Source of the DNA: Rhodobacter sp.
Lineage (GTDB): Bacteria > Pseudomonadota > Alphaproteobacteria > Rhodobacterales > Rhodobacteraceae
Length of the DNA: 64,000 nt
NCBI GenBank assembly: GCA_027490955.1
Contig: JAIXXB010000023.1
Location: 1 to 64,000, forward strand
Direction: 5' to 3'
Positions 1-10,736 of the stretch are shown here, piece by piece. The stretch's first letter is position 1. Every line of letters starts with the position of its first letter. Both the position numbers and the translations under genes were made by a program. The notes below the pieces were generated by a model. It saw only the letters and a program-made list of their open reading frames with translations, was not told the origin of the DNA and did no database searches.

Positions 1-105
1 ACATAACTAATATATTAAAAACAATAAGTGATGATCATGCAAAATTAGATCAAAACTACCCCAAAACAGTGCCGAAATGGCGTCGAAACCATCCCGAAAG
101 CCCCC

Positions 106-414
106 TCAACCCTCAGTCCTAGACGCCACAAACTCTGCCAAATCCACCGCACGAATACGCACCAAACGCCCAACGCGGCAGGATGGCAGAGCGCCATTTG
201 TGATCAAACGCCGGACGGTTTTGGTGGAGACAGAAAGTTGCTGGGCTGTTGTCTCAACAGACAGAAGTGTCGGGAGGGAGGAGTCTAGGCGAGAGATGGC
301 AGTTGGACAACGCGAGAAATCAGGGTTACCGTTTTGCACCACTCCATCGGCCGGTCCCTTGGATGTGCCCGCTGGTGCAAGGGTCCCATGACTTCTTGGC
401 TTAGCCTTCTTCAT
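106..414 (-). CDS. Excisionase-like helix-turn-helix DNA-binding protein
   Basis: The 102-residue product has a basic, low-complexity N-terminus of about 50 residues followed by an HTH_17/MerR-like excisionase fold (about residues 50-98). The segment LSVSTKTVRRLITNGALPS and the following VGRLVRIRAVDLAEFV are the usual recognition helix and wing. Proteins of this type act as recombination directionality factors or small regulators on integrative elements; that role is inferred. The ATG at 414 has a GGAGGG ribosome site lying inside the upstream 54-residue ORF and overlaps its end, so the two are probably translationally coupled. No integrase is in the window; it may lie left of base 1. Confidence 0.75.
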   Translation of the reverse strand: MKKAKPRSHGTLAPAGTSKGPADGVVQNGNPDFSRCPTAISRLDSSLPTLLSVETTAQQLSVSTKTVRRLITNGALPSCRVGRLVRIRAVDLAEFVASRTEG

Positions 415-565
415 GGCCTAGCCCTCCTATGTTGGACTGTTGCGCAACCCAGCGCCGCGCCTCCGCACGCGCCATGGCCCGAACCAAAGCAAGCAAAGCC
501 GCATCGACCCCGTCAGCAGGGAGCGTGTCAGCCTTTGCGGCAAAAGGGGCAAGGTTCTGGGTCAT
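401..565 (-). CDS. Small 54-residue protein, coupled to the HTH gene
   Basis: An ATG at 565 opens a 54-residue frame ending at TAA 401-403, inside the start region of the HTH gene (14-bp overlap). The product is Ala/Arg-rich and mostly helical by composition, with the central stretch ALLALVRAMARAEARRWVAQ. No known domain is recognised. The overlap, same strand and the position of the next gene's ribosome site inside it support a real coding sequence in one transcript with the HTH gene. No clear ribosome site precedes its own start. Confidence 0.5.
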   Translation of the reverse strand: MTQNLAPFAAKADTLPADGVDAALLALVRAMARAEARRWVAQQSNIGGLGHEEG

Positions 566-604
566 GAGAATCACGATACGCGACGCCCAAAAACCGCGCT
601 GGCG

Positions 605-1381
605 TTAACCCTGTGACAGGGCTGCCGACTTCTTCTTTGGTCGCGGCTTGGGCCGGTTCCAATAGGTCCGAAGGCTATGGGCAGCCTTATCTGCCTCGCC
701 GATCCACCGGAAAACCATAAACGCGAGCGCGCCAAAGGGCGTCTTGTCGCTCCGCCCTTTGTCTGGTTGGCGACCTGTGGACAAAAGCCAGTCGATCGCC
801 AGATAGCTGATCAACGTCCACAGGTCGTCGCGGTTCGGGCGGCCGCCGGCACAGCCTTCCCCGTTCGTGGGCGTATTGGGGCGTGCGGCTGCCGACGCTT
901 CAAAGCGCGGCGCAGATTTTTTGCCTTTGGTACGATTGCGCCCCGCTACGAATTGTCCGCCCTGTATCAAGCAGCCCGTCAGGAGTGTGACGAGTTCGTC
1001 TGACTTGGCCCCTCGCGCCCATATCTTCAAGCCGAGGCCAATAGGGTGAAACCTTGGCGCGTGATCCGATAGGCGAGATGCGCGGCCTTCGATCTCTCTG
1101 ACGATCCCCAAGGAAAGGGCGGCGACGCGCGTGCGGATCAGCCCGATGCTGGGCTGAGAGGACGCGGTCAGCAGTGCCACAAGGCCCGACAGCTGCGCAA
1201 CGTCCTGGGGCGTCACCTGAAGTGCCTTCAACTCCATCCATGCAACGATGCTGCCCTCAACCCTTTTATGCAGATCTGACAATGCCTTGCCCCAGTCTTT
1301 TACACCGCAACCCCGAACCAACCGCTCAAGGTCGGAACGTTGCGCCGCGTCCAATCTGAAACTCCCAGCCCCCATCGGCAA
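605..1381 (-). CDS. Hypothetical protein, 258 residues
   Basis: A long open frame with alphaproteobacterial codon use but no domain I can name. The N-terminal half (about 1-130) is a helical, soluble region; the middle (about 145-180) is a polar, Gly/Asn/Arg-rich linker; the C-terminal part contains a WTLISYLAIDWLLSTGR segment and ends in a Lys/Arg-rich tail (PKPRPKKKSAALSQG) that could contact nucleic acid. No signal peptide or membrane segment is evident. It lies upstream of and on the same strand as the small ORF and HTH gene, so it is probably cargo or a maintenance gene of the same accessory element. Function unknown. Confidence 0.6.
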   Translation of the reverse strand: MPMGAGSFRLDAAQRSDLERLVRGCGVKDWGKALSDLHKRVEGSIVAWMELKALQVTPQDVAQLSGLVALLTASSQPSIGLIRTRVAALSLGIVREIEGRASRLSDHAPRFHPIGLGLKIWARGAKSDELVTLLTGCLIQGGQFVAGRNRTKGKKSAPRFEASAAARPNTPTNGEGCAGGRPNRDDLWTLISYLAIDWLLSTGRQPDKGRSDKTPFGALAFMVFRWIGEADKAAHSLRTYWNRPKPRPKKKSAALSQG

Positions 1382-1875
1382 AACACCCGCCCTCGCTGAA
1401 TCAAGTAAAAGACGGTCCCCGCAACGGGTAGTTTATAGAAAACATTGGCGCGATCCTATACCATTTTTGTGCCCTACTTCTTCGGCTTGTCCCGCATGAC
1501 ACAACGGATCAGCGATCTCAAACCATCGCCGCTGTAAGTCTCCCCCGCTTCGGCAAGTGTTGCCTAAAGCAGTTCTTCAAATGGGGTGCTATAGTTCGGG
1601 CCATCGCTCACAGCACTAGAACTGACCCCCGCCTTCTTGCCCCCGCAATCAACAATATACAACATTATCAGATACATGCGTAGCCCCCCAGGGGCGCTAT
1701 TCGCGTTCGCGCATCCAACATCAACGCCACACAATCAGAAAAACCACATTCAAGCACCATCACACTCAGTCAACCGAAAATCCGCGATGATCGCAGAAGC
1801 GATAAACTAATGCCGCACGATCATCACTATCCCGCAGATCAGAATATTTTGCGGTGGTCTAAAATTTGCCGAGAA
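1382..1875. other. Gene-poor stretch between accessory genes and ATP-grasp gene
   Basis: Apart from the decayed ORF described at 1474-1677, nothing convincing is visible in this roughly 490-base interval: no tRNA, no terminator with a clear stem and U-run, no insertion-sequence ends. The right part (about 1730-1870) is richer in A/T than the neighbouring genes, as expected for non-coding DNA or an element border. Confidence 0.5.
1474..1677 (-). pseudogene. Decayed ORF with an in-frame TAG
   Basis: Reading the minus strand from ATG 1677 gives a coding-like frame (ending PNYSTPFEELL), an in-frame TAG at 1564-1566, then more coding-like sequence (ATLAEAGETYSGDGLRSLIR) to a stop at 1474. The composition on both sides of the TAG looks protein-like, which suggests a small gene broken by a nonsense change. 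The family is not recognised. It could equally be a 37-residue ORF followed by chance sequence. Confidence 0.25.
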
Positions 1876-2885
1876 TCATATTGCCCAGAAACATTCCCTT
1901 CGTCCTGTGCGAAATTCCACACTGACACGTGCTGGGTGACTGGGAAACTGTCCTTCGACCGCGTTTAACAAAAGGCCAGCTAAATCCACATTGCTTAGCC
2001 CAGTCATCCCAACGCCTCCGGACATACGGCTATTAACCTCCAGCAACCTCGGTGTCCCTACACTGTCGTTTATCATTTGCAGGTTTAAAATTCCCGTAAG
2101 GTTGAATGTGCGTGCGACTAAGGCAGCGAGTTCTTCCCCATGTTGATCATGGCGGATAAGTTGAGAACTACCCATGTTCACTCGCGTGACTGTTCCAAGG
2201 AGCCGCCCGTTAAAACATGCGAAGTCGACGCTGTGCTCCGGGCCAGGCAGAAGTGGCATTAGCATCATGAACTCCGCTTTGGCTAGACCAGAAAGGAAAA
2301 TCCGAAAGGCCGGCTCAAAAAGTTCTAGCGTCGTTAGACCAGAAAATGGAATGTGATTTGGGATCTGTTCTCGTAGGATCCGAAACCCCGCTCCATAGAT
2401 CCCCGAAGCAGGTTTCACGCAAAGGTCGCCAGAATGATCTGGAAAAAGATCCTTGATCAGCCTAAGACGCTCATGCTCTTCGAGCCCTCTGAAGAGACGG
2501 AACGGCGTAACCGGCATCCCGGCGTCAGCTATGCGACTGAGAAGGTTTGGCTTATCCTCGAGACGTAGCATGGTCTCCTCATCCGCCGCAGTCATGAGCC
2601 GAATACCGCTCGCAAGGAAGAGTTCCCGAAACCGAGCTAGCTCTGCCCGCCGCCGATAAGGAATTACAAGATCAGCACCCTCAATGGTCGCGATACCGAG
2701 GAGCCAGTTCGCGTAGGCGTCAGCGGTCATTCCGTTCAAACCGACCGGCTCTGCAAGGAATCGGTCAGCTACGAGCCGGATCGGAGTGTCAACGCGCTCA
2801 TGTGTTGCGATGATAGTAATATCAGGGCGGGCACGCCGCATAAGCTCCATCGTGTCCGCTGCTCCGGAGATATGATGATTGAACA

Positions 2886-4950
<2,065 letters not shown>

Positions 4951-5007
4951 CTAGATCGTGAAGATAATCCGCTATAAACTTCATGCACCTGTTAAAGGAA
5001 TGAAACA

Positions 5008-5898
5008 ATGGCCGAAGACCTAAACGATCTGGCGGCCTTTGCCGTCGTGGCCGAGGTGCGCAGTTTCACCAAGGGCGCGGCCATGCTGAATGTTTCGCCA
5101 TCAGCGCTCAGCCAAACCATCGGCAAGCTGGAAAAGCGTCTTGGCGTGCGGCTTTTGGCCCGAACCACCCGTTCGGTGGCCTTGACCGAGGCGGGAGAGC
5201 GGCTGTTCAAAGTGGTTCAGCCCCGCGTGGGCGAGATTGAGGCCGAACTTTCGTTGCTGAAAACGCTGCGCGAAAGGCCGTCTGGCACGATCCGCATCAC
5301 CACTTCCGAACATCCCGCCCTGACGATATTGGAACCCGCGCTTGCGCGTCTTATGCCGCTTTATCCTGACATTTTGGTTGAGGTGTCTATCGACTATGGG
5401 CTGACCGACATCGTCGCCGATCGCTTTGACGCCGGGATCAGGCTGGGCGAGCATCTGGCGCAAGACATGATCGCCGTGCCGATCAGCCCGCCTTTGCGGA
5501 TGGCGGTGGTGGGATCGCCCGCCTATTTTGCACGCCATCCCCCGCCTGAAACCCCTGATGATCTGCATGCGCATCGCTGCATCAACATACGCTTTCCTCG
5601 ACTTGGTAATTTGGCGCTGTGGGAGTTTGAAAAAGGCGGCAGGGTGGTTAATGTCAAGGTGAACGCGGTCTTTGTGAACAATTCCATGCACCTTGGCCTT
5701 GCCGCCGCAAAGGACGGAATCGGCCTAGCTTGGACCAGCGCCGATCTTGTGCGCCCGATGGTGCAGCAGGGTGCCCTGATCCAAGTGTTAGAGGATTGGT
5801 GCCCGAGTTTCGCGGGCTACCATCTTTATTACCCCAGCCGCGTGCACCCTTCGCCCGCCTTTACAGTTTTGGTTGATGCGCTGCGCTATCGTGGTTGA
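5008..5898 (+). CDS. LysR-family transcriptional regulator
   Basis: A 296-residue LysR protein. The N-terminal winged helix-turn-helix (about 1-65) has the usual FAVVAEVRSFTKGAAMLNVS and LSQTIGKLEKRLGVRLLART pattern. The rest is a periplasmic-binding-like effector domain (about 90-295) of the subgroup that regulates adjacent oxidoreductase genes (VSIDYGLTDIVADRFDAGIRLGE). The ATG at 5008 has an AAAGGAA ribosome site. It is divergent from the aldo/keto reductase across a 99-base spacer, the standard arrangement for LysR control of the neighbour. The inducer is unknown. Confidence 0.93.
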   Translation: MAEDLNDLAAFAVVAEVRSFTKGAAMLNVSPSALSQTIGKLEKRLGVRLLARTTRSVALTEAGERLFKVVQPRVGEIEAELSLLKTLRERPSGTIRITTSEHPALTILEPALARLMPLYPDILVEVSIDYGLTDIVADRFDAGIRLGEHLAQDMIAVPISPPLRMAVVGSPAYFARHPPPETPDDLHAHRCINIRFPRLGNLALWEFEKGGRVVNVKVNAVFVNNSMHLGLAAAKDGIGLAWTSADLVRPMVQQGALIQVLEDWCPSFAGYHLYYPSRVHPSPAFTVLVDALRYRG

Positions 5899-5919
5899 GG
5901 CGGGCAAGGCCTGCCCGCC
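5899..5919. terminator. Hairpin between convergent lysR and iolG-like genes
   Basis: An 8-bp perfect stem, GGCGGGCA (5899-5906) with TGCCCGCC (5912-5919), and a 5-base loop, placed directly after the LysR stop and before the end of the convergent dehydrogenase gene. There is no long U-run, so termination is inferred from position and stem strength. Confidence 0.5.
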
Positions 5920-5942
5920 CCAGTGGGCCTATTGCGATTTGG

Positions 5943-6944
5943 TCAAGCGGTGACCGTGGCCAGCTTTACAGGCGCACCTGACTTTGCCGAAAGGGTCGCC
6001 GCCTCGGCCATTGCCAGTGCGGCCACGCCATCGGCCAATGTCACGGGCAGGGCGCTGTTTGTCGTCACTGCGGTCACAAAAGCGGCCCATTCGGCGGCAT
6101 AGGCGGGCATATAGCGTTCTAGGAAGAAATAGGTCGGTTTGGCGCCTGTCACACCTGCAGTGGTGGACTTGACCACGGTGTTTTCCAGCATGTTTTGCGC
6201 CTGAAGCAGGCCTTCGGATCCCAAGAGTTCCACACGCTGGTCATAGCCATAAACCGCGCGGCGACTGTTTTTAATCACCGCAATGCGCCCGTCCGCATAG
6301 GTGAGTGTCACAACGGCGGTGTCCACATCCCCCGCAGCGCCAATGGCGGCATCAACGATGCTGCTGCCAACCGCGGAAACCGAAACAGGCGCGGCCCCCA
6401 TGATGAAATTGGCCATATCAAAATCGTGGATCATCATATCGCGGAACAGCCCGCCCGACACTTTGATATAGGCCACAGGCGGCGGGGCAGGGTCGAAGGA
6501 GGTGATCGACAACAGTTCTGCCTTGCCAATTTCGCCCTTGTCCAAGGACGACTTCAGTGCGGCGAAATTGGGGTCGAACCGGCGGTTAAATCCAATCATC
6601 ACGGGGCGGCCCGTCTTGGCCACGGCCTTGGCGCAGGCCTGCGCGCGGGCCAGCGACAAATCAACCGGCTTTTCGCACAAAACTGCCTTGCCCGCCGCCG
6701 TGGCGCGTTCGATCAGGTCTGAATGCGTATCGGTCGAGGTGGCGATCAGCACAGCGTTGATGGAGCTGTCGGCCAGAATGTCATCGGTGCTGCGCGCAGT
6801 CGTGCCATACTGCGTGGCCAGTTTGGCCGCAGCTTCGGCGTTGATATCCGACACTGCGGCAAGCCGCGAACCCGCGTTCGTGCTGATCGCTGTTGCATGC
6901 ACCCCCGCAATGCGCCCAGCCCCCAAAAGTCCAACGTTCAGCAT
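5943..6944 (-). CDS. iolG: Inositol 2-dehydrogenase-like Gfo/Idh/MocA oxidoreductase
   Basis: The 333-residue product begins with the NAD-binding fold GLLGAGRIAGVH. It carries the family motif CEKPVDLSL (about residue 93, with the catalytic Lys) and GFNRRFDPNF. The IolG-type catalytic region IHDFDMANFIMG (about 172-183) has the Asp-x-x-x-His-like pair. IolG oxidises myo-inositol or a related cyclitol or sugar to the keto form with NAD. It is the last gene of the minus-strand operon starting near 12.8-13.0 kb. A second iolG lies at 18868, so this copy may act on a different polyol. Ribosome site AAGGAA before ATG 6944. Confidence 0.85.
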   Translation of the reverse strand: MLNVGLLGAGRIAGVHATAISTNAGSRLAAVSDINAEAAAKLATQYGTTARSTDDILADSSINAVLIATSTDTHSDLIERATAAGKAVLCEKPVDLSLARAQACAKAVAKTGRPVMIGFNRRFDPNFAALKSSLDKGEIGKAELLSITSFDPAPPPVAYIKVSGGLFRDMMIHDFDMANFIMGAAPVSVSAVGSSIVDAAIGAAGDVDTAVVTLTYADGRIAVIKNSRRAVYGYDQRVELLGSEGLLQAQNMLENTVVKSTTAGVTGAKPTYFFLERYMPAYAAEWAAFVTAVTTNSALPVTLADGVAALAMAEAATLSAKSGAPVKLATVTA

Positions 6945-6959
6945 GGTGTATTCCTTATG

Positions 6960-7769
6960 TTACAGGCCGAGTGAAGCCTTGAATGTGTTGAATTCAGCGT
7001 CTTGCATCGCGACGTTATGTTGGGGCTGCGGGTAGCTGCCTGTGTTCACATCGGTGATGAATTCTTTGAACGCAGCGATCCGTTCGTTTTGCAGGCGGGC
7101 ATATTCGGCGGCAAAGTTGCGATAGGTTTTGGCATGGCGCGGGCGATGGCCATCGGTGCAACCCAGCACATCTTCAGCAAATAGATATTGCGCATCCGCC
7201 CCTGCGCCTGCCCCCATGCCCAGCATGATCATTGGCGTGTTTTGCGAAATCAGTGCGCCCAACTGGTCTGGCACCACTTCAAGTTCGGCACCAAAGCAAC
7301 CTATGGCCTCTAGCTGTTTGACATGATCCCAAACAGCGCGGGCCTCAGCCGCCGTTTTGCCCACCGCGCGCCATCCTGTCCACGTGATATAACTGGGGAT
7401 CAGCCCGACATGGGCGACGATGGGCATGTGGTTGTCGCACAGCGCCTTTTGAATATCCAAGCTGGCGGCGCAGTAAAAGCAATCGCCCCCCATGGCGGTG
7501 AATTTGAATGCGGCGCGCAGGTAATCTTCGGCGGTTGCAAGCGCGCCGTAGGGGCCAAAGGGCAGGCCCACCTGCACAAAGCAATTGCCCGCTGCCGCGC
7601 GCATCTCAGGGCTGAAAAAGCGGGACTCGATTGACAGCATATGAATGCCCGCCGCATCTGCCGCTGCCGCCTCTTCCAGTGTGGTAACGTAGAGCATCGA
7701 GATTTTTTGCCCCCGCGCCTTCATCGCGCGCATATCGTGAACGGTGGGGCGGTTGGATTTATGCACCAT
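6960..7769 (-). CDS. Divergent ketopantoate hydroxymethyltransferase (PanB)-like enzyme
   Basis: The 269-residue product aligns by eye with PanB over the whole barrel: HVGLIPSYI matches the HLGLTPQSV segment, AELEVVP keeps the glutamate of PanB LECVP, GMGAGAGADAQYL matches the G-G-A-G loop, and the end VNTGSYPQPQHN matches the PanB tail. The metal-binding positions are changed. GDS of PanB reads IES, and the ADLPF aspartate reads GLPFG. PanB joins formaldehyde equivalents (methylene-THF) to a 2-keto acid, so a relative in a catabolic operon could run a retro-aldol cleavage. Substrate unknown; housekeeping PanB is unlikely in this setting. Confidence 0.75.
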   Translation of the reverse strand: MVHKSNRPTVHDMRAMKARGQKISMLYVTTLEEAAAADAAGIHMLSIESRFFSPEMRAAAGNCFVQVGLPFGPYGALATAEDYLRAAFKFTAMGGDCFYCAASLDIQKALCDNHMPIVAHVGLIPSYITWTGWRAVGKTAAEARAVWDHVKQLEAIGCFGAELEVVPDQLGALISQNTPMIMLGMGAGAGADAQYLFAEDVLGCTDGHRPRHAKTYRNFAAEYARLQNERIAAFKEFITDVNTGSYPQPQHNVAMQDAEFNTFKASLGL

Positions 7770-7778
7770 GACTGGCTC

Positions 7779-8552
7779 CTATACAGTAAAGGCAGTGCGA
7801 AAGGCCGCCAGCGCCGCCTCTTCATCGCCCTGCGCAAAACTTTCCAACCCGACGGGGCCGCTATAGCCCATCGCTTTCATTGCGCGAGCGATGGCGGCAT
7901 AATTCATCTCGCCTGTGCCAGGCTCGCACCGACCTGGATTATCGGCCACCTGCACCTCGCCAATCCACGGAAGGCAGCGCTGCACCCAGCGCGTTGCGTC
8001 GCCTTCACCAATTTGCGTGTGATAGAGATCTAGGTTGATGCGCAATTCGGGGCGGTTGATGGATGAGACCAGCGCCAACACATCGGCGGTCGATCCGAAA
8101 GGGCAACCAGGATGGTCGATGAGGTTTAGGTTTTCCAGCGTAAAGACTACGCCCAATTCGGCCCCCAAATCGCAAATGCGCATCAATGTGTCGCGGGCCT
8201 TCAGCCACATCGCGCCCGTCACAACATCATGTTTCCAAATGGGAATCCCGCCATCACCCAGACCCGTGCCGTGCAGGTTAAGGCGGTGCACGCCAAGGCG
8301 TTTGCCTACCACGGCCGTTTGCCGCGCAGAGGCCAGCAGCATATCCGCCCCCGCATCATCGGCCAGCCGCCCTTCCAGATAGCCATTCATAATTGTGAAG
8401 GTGGCACCCGTCTTTTCCAGTTTGGCCAAATCCCAAGCGGGCCAATTCCAAAGTCCAACGCCAAAGCCCATTTCATTAAGCCGCGCGGCACGCCATTCAA
8501 TTGGGCGGTCGCGCCACAGCATTTCCGCGCAGGCGGCAAGGGGGAATGTCAT
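7779..8552 (-). CDS. Sugar-phosphate isomerase/epimerase-type TIM barrel (hydroxypyruvate-isomerase-like)
   Basis: I chose the ATG at 8552, one base after the ferredoxin stop, because the family sequence begins MTFPLAACAEMLWRD; an earlier start at 8588 would lie inside the ferredoxin gene. The 257-residue barrel shows the xylose-isomerase-like metal ligands FTLENLN (Glu), NLDLYHTQI (Asp, His), EVQVADNPGR and the final GLESF (Glu), as in Hyi/IolI/IolE relatives. Such enzymes isomerise or dehydrate small keto sugars or inososes. Operon position between the importer and the dehydrogenase suggests a step after IolG-type oxidation; the exact substrate is unknown. Confidence 0.8.
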   Translation of the reverse strand: MTFPLAACAEMLWRDRPIEWRAARLNEMGFGVGLWNWPAWDLAKLEKTGATFTIMNGYLEGRLADDAGADMLLASARQTAVVGKRLGVHRLNLHGTGLGDGGIPIWKHDVVTGAMWLKARDTLMRICDLGAELGVVFTLENLNLIDHPGCPFGSTADVLALVSSINRPELRINLDLYHTQIGEGDATRWVQRCLPWIGEVQVADNPGRCEPGTGEMNYAAIARAMKAMGYSGPVGLESFAQGDEEAALAAFRTAFTV

Positions 8553-8553
8553 G

Positions 8554-8865
8554 TTAAATCTCGATCCAAACGTGGCCGTCCGTGACACGAACGGGATAGG
8601 TTTTCAGGTTGATACAGGCTGGCGCGCGTTTCGCCTCGCCTGTGCGAAAGTCGAAGGTCGCGTTGTGTTTAGGGCATTCGATAATGCCATCCATCACTAG
8701 ACCGTCGCAGAGATGCACGTGTTCGTGGCTGCAAATTCCGTCCAGCGCGTGAAAGGTATCTTCCTCGCTTCTCACGATAATGAAGGTCTGCGACCCTTGG
8801 TCAAAGCGGATCAGATCATCAAGTGGAATGTCATCGGTTGCGCAGGCGCGTGTCCAATTTGGCAT
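8554..8865 (-). CDS. Rieske [2Fe-2S] ferredoxin-type protein
   Basis: A 103-residue soluble Rieske domain with CSH at about residues 45-47 and CPKH about 16 residues further on, the complete C-x-H...C-x-x-H cluster ligand set. The length fits the small ferredoxins that feed electrons to oxygenases (NirD/BphF-like). It sits between the ABC ATPase and the isomerase with 1-8 base gaps. The only visible oxygen-activating partner is the membrane di-iron hydroxylase at 11797, so it may be that enzyme's electron donor; this is inference. No ferredoxin reductase gene is nearby. Confidence 0.88.
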   Translation of the reverse strand: MPNWTRACATDDIPLDDLIRFDQGSQTFIIVRSEEDTFHALDGICSHEHVHLCDGLVMDGIIECPKHNATFDFRTGEAKRAPACINLKTYPVRVTDGHVWIEI

Positions 8866-8873
8866 AGGCTTTC

Positions 8874-9674
8874 CTATTCGGTGGTGGCATGAGGGGCCAT
8901 GCCGTCAATCTCGGCCTCTAGCGCAGACATTGATGCCCCGCCGGCCATGAGGTCGGTGATTTCCTCGCGGCTGCGCTCGCCTTTCTTGAAATCGGCAGCG
9001 ACAGCGCCGCGGATCAGCACCGCGAAATGATCGCCCACCGCCATCGCATGCATGACCTGATGGGTGATGAACACCACTGCCAGGCCGCGCTTTTTCGCCT
9101 CGTTCACGATGCGCAAAACATGGGTGGCCTGTTTGACGCCCAGCGCGGCCGTCGGTTCGTCTAAAATCAGAACGCGCGCGCCGAAATGCACGGCGCGGGC
9201 GATGGCCAGCGATTGCCGCTCGCCGCCCGACAGGCCGCCCACCAGACGGTCACCATCCTCGATGCGGGTGATGCCAAAATCTTGTACGGCCTTGACTGCA
9301 ATAGCGTTGGCACGCTTTCGGTCATAAATCTTGAACGGGCCCCACCCTTTGGTGGGTTCAACCCCGATAAAGAAAGAGCGCCCGATCGACATCAACGGGA
9401 ATGTGCCGCCAAATTGGTGAACGGTCGCAATGCCTTGGTCTGATGCCGCGCGTGGCGTGGGAAGGGACGCGGGCACGCCATCCATTTCGATCACGCCCGA
9501 ACTGGGTTGAAATACGCCTGACATCAGCTTGATCAGGGTCGATTTGCCCGCACCATTATCGCCAAGCAGGCACAATACCTCGCCCGCGCGAACTTCTAGA
9601 TTGATATCATGCAGCACATCGATCGGGCCGAAGGATTTGTTGATGCCGCGAAGAGCCAGAATGGGAGCGGTCAT
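8874..9674 (-). CDS. Sugar ABC transporter ATP-binding protein (ribose type, single domain)
   Basis: I place the start at ATG 9674, overlapping the permease stop by one base (TGATG). The 266-residue protein has Walker A GDNGAGKST, a Q-loop, the signature LSGGERQSLAIARA, Walker [13 protein letters not shown] and the H-loop VVFITHQ. It is a single ATPase domain, unlike the double-domain RbsA/XylG, as in the FrcA-type importers of alphaproteobacteria. It powers the permease at 9674-10681 with the binding protein at 10737-11708. The ligand is probably a polyol or sugar related to inositol, judged from the operon's IolG-type dehydrogenase. Confidence 0.93.
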   Translation of the reverse strand: MTAPILALRGINKSFGPIDVLHDINLEVRAGEVLCLLGDNGAGKSTLIKLMSGVFQPSSGVIEMDGVPASLPTPRAASDQGIATVHQFGGTFPLMSIGRSFFIGVEPTKGWGPFKIYDRKRANAIAVKAVQDFGITRIEDGDRLVGGLSGGERQSLAIARAVHFGARVLILDEPTAALGVKQATHVLRIVNEAKKRGLAVVFITHQVMHAMAVGDHFAVLIRGAVAADFKKGERSREEITDLMAGGASMSALEAEIDGMAPHATTE

Positions 9675-10681
9675 CACTTTGCCCCTTTCTTTGGCGCGTA
9701 GGACAGAGCCATTTTGCGGAAGGTGTTGTTCATCAGAACAGCGGCGAGTAGCAGAACCCCGATGATCAGCGACGACCAGTTGCGGTCAAAATCGGTGTAA
9801 TAGATGCCTTGGGTGACGATGGCGAAGGTGATGGTGCCAAAGAATATTCCAACAACAGAACCGAAGCCCCCCGTCAGCAGAACTCCGCCGACGACAACCG
9901 AAATGATGGCGTTAAATATAAACGATTGCCCGCCCGCCACTTGGGCCGAGTTGTAAAGCATCGCCTGACACATGCCGACAAAGGCGGCAGAGGTGGCGGA
10001 AAGCACGAATAGCAAAATGGTTAGACGGTCGGTAGGGATCCCGGCGTTTCGCGCCGAAACCTTATCGCCGCCCATAGCAAAAATCCAATTCCCAAAGGGG
10101 GAAAGGTGGACGTAAAACACATAAAGCGCCGTGAGGCCCAACCACCACAGAACCATCACCTGCAACTGCCCGCCCAGCACGAAATCGCCAAACATGGCTT
10201 TTGCGATACCGTCCGTGGCCAATGCGACCGAAGTGGATTTTGTAATCAAAACGGTCAAGCCCAGCACGATACCTTGCACGGCAAACAGGCTGCCCAATGT
10301 CACAATCAGCGAAGGCACGGCGGTTCGCACCACTAAGATGCCATTGATCAGCCCCACAATCACGCCAAAGCCCAATGCTGCGCCCATGCCTAGCCAAATT
10401 GAAAACCCGTAGTGGCCCGAGATAATGGCGACAGTCATCGCCCCAAATGGCACCATGGCTCCGACCGAAATATCCAACTCGCCCGCGATCATCAGCAGAC
10501 CTAGGGGAATGGCGATCACGCCCAAGTTGGCTGCAACGTTTAGCCAACTTGCCATGCCTGCAGGGCGCAAAAAGGTAAGGCCGCCAAAAATGCCAAAAAA
10601 GATGAGAACGGCGATGAGGCCAAGTGCCGCTCCCGCTTCGGGACGGCGGAGTAGGCCGGCGACAAGTGTGGATACACGCAT
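9674..10681 (-). CDS. Sugar ABC transporter permease (ribose type)
   Basis: A 335-residue inner-membrane protein with about eight to ten hydrophobic helices and the BPD_transp_2 signatures GELDISVGAMVPFGA (about 66-80) and the conserved loop GNWIFAMGGDKVSARNAGIPTDR (seen as GNWIFAMGGDKVSARNAG). It forms the channel of the importer with the ATPase immediately downstream (1-base overlap). A 55-base gap containing a strong hairpin separates it from the binding-protein gene upstream, which would allow more binding protein than permease to be made. Confidence 0.93.
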   Translation of the reverse strand: MRVSTLVAGLLRRPEAGAALGLIAVLIFFGIFGGLTFLRPAGMASWLNVAANLGVIAIPLGLLMIAGELDISVGAMVPFGAMTVAIISGHYGFSIWLGMGAALGFGVIVGLINGILVVRTAVPSLIVTLGSLFAVQGIVLGLTVLITKSTSVALATDGIAKAMFGDFVLGGQLQVMVLWWLGLTALYVFYVHLSPFGNWIFAMGGDKVSARNAGIPTDRLTILLFVLSATSAAFVGMCQAMLYNSAQVAGGQSFIFNAIISVVVGGVLLTGGFGSVVGIFFGTITFAIVTQGIYYTDFDRNWSSLIIGVLLLAAVLMNNTFRKMALSYAPKKGAK

Positions 10682-10705
10682 GGGGAAATCCTTTGAGGGG
10701 TGGTA

Positions 10706-10726
10706 GGGCGGGCACTTTGCCCGCCC
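10706..10726 (-). other. Intergenic hairpin after the binding-protein gene
   Basis: A perfect 8-bp GC stem GGGCGGGC (10706-10713) / GCCCGCCC (10719-10726) with a 5-base loop lies between the binding-protein stop and the permease start. There is no U-run, so it more likely protects the upstream mRNA or partly attenuates than fully terminates. Equivalent hairpins occur at 27280 and 44890. Confidence 0.7.
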
Positions 10727-10736
10727 CTGTGGCCGA

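Noticed and set aside
6960-7769. Housekeeping panB
   Set aside because: Metal-ligand positions differ from PanB and no panC or pantothenate genes are nearby; the operon context is catabolic.
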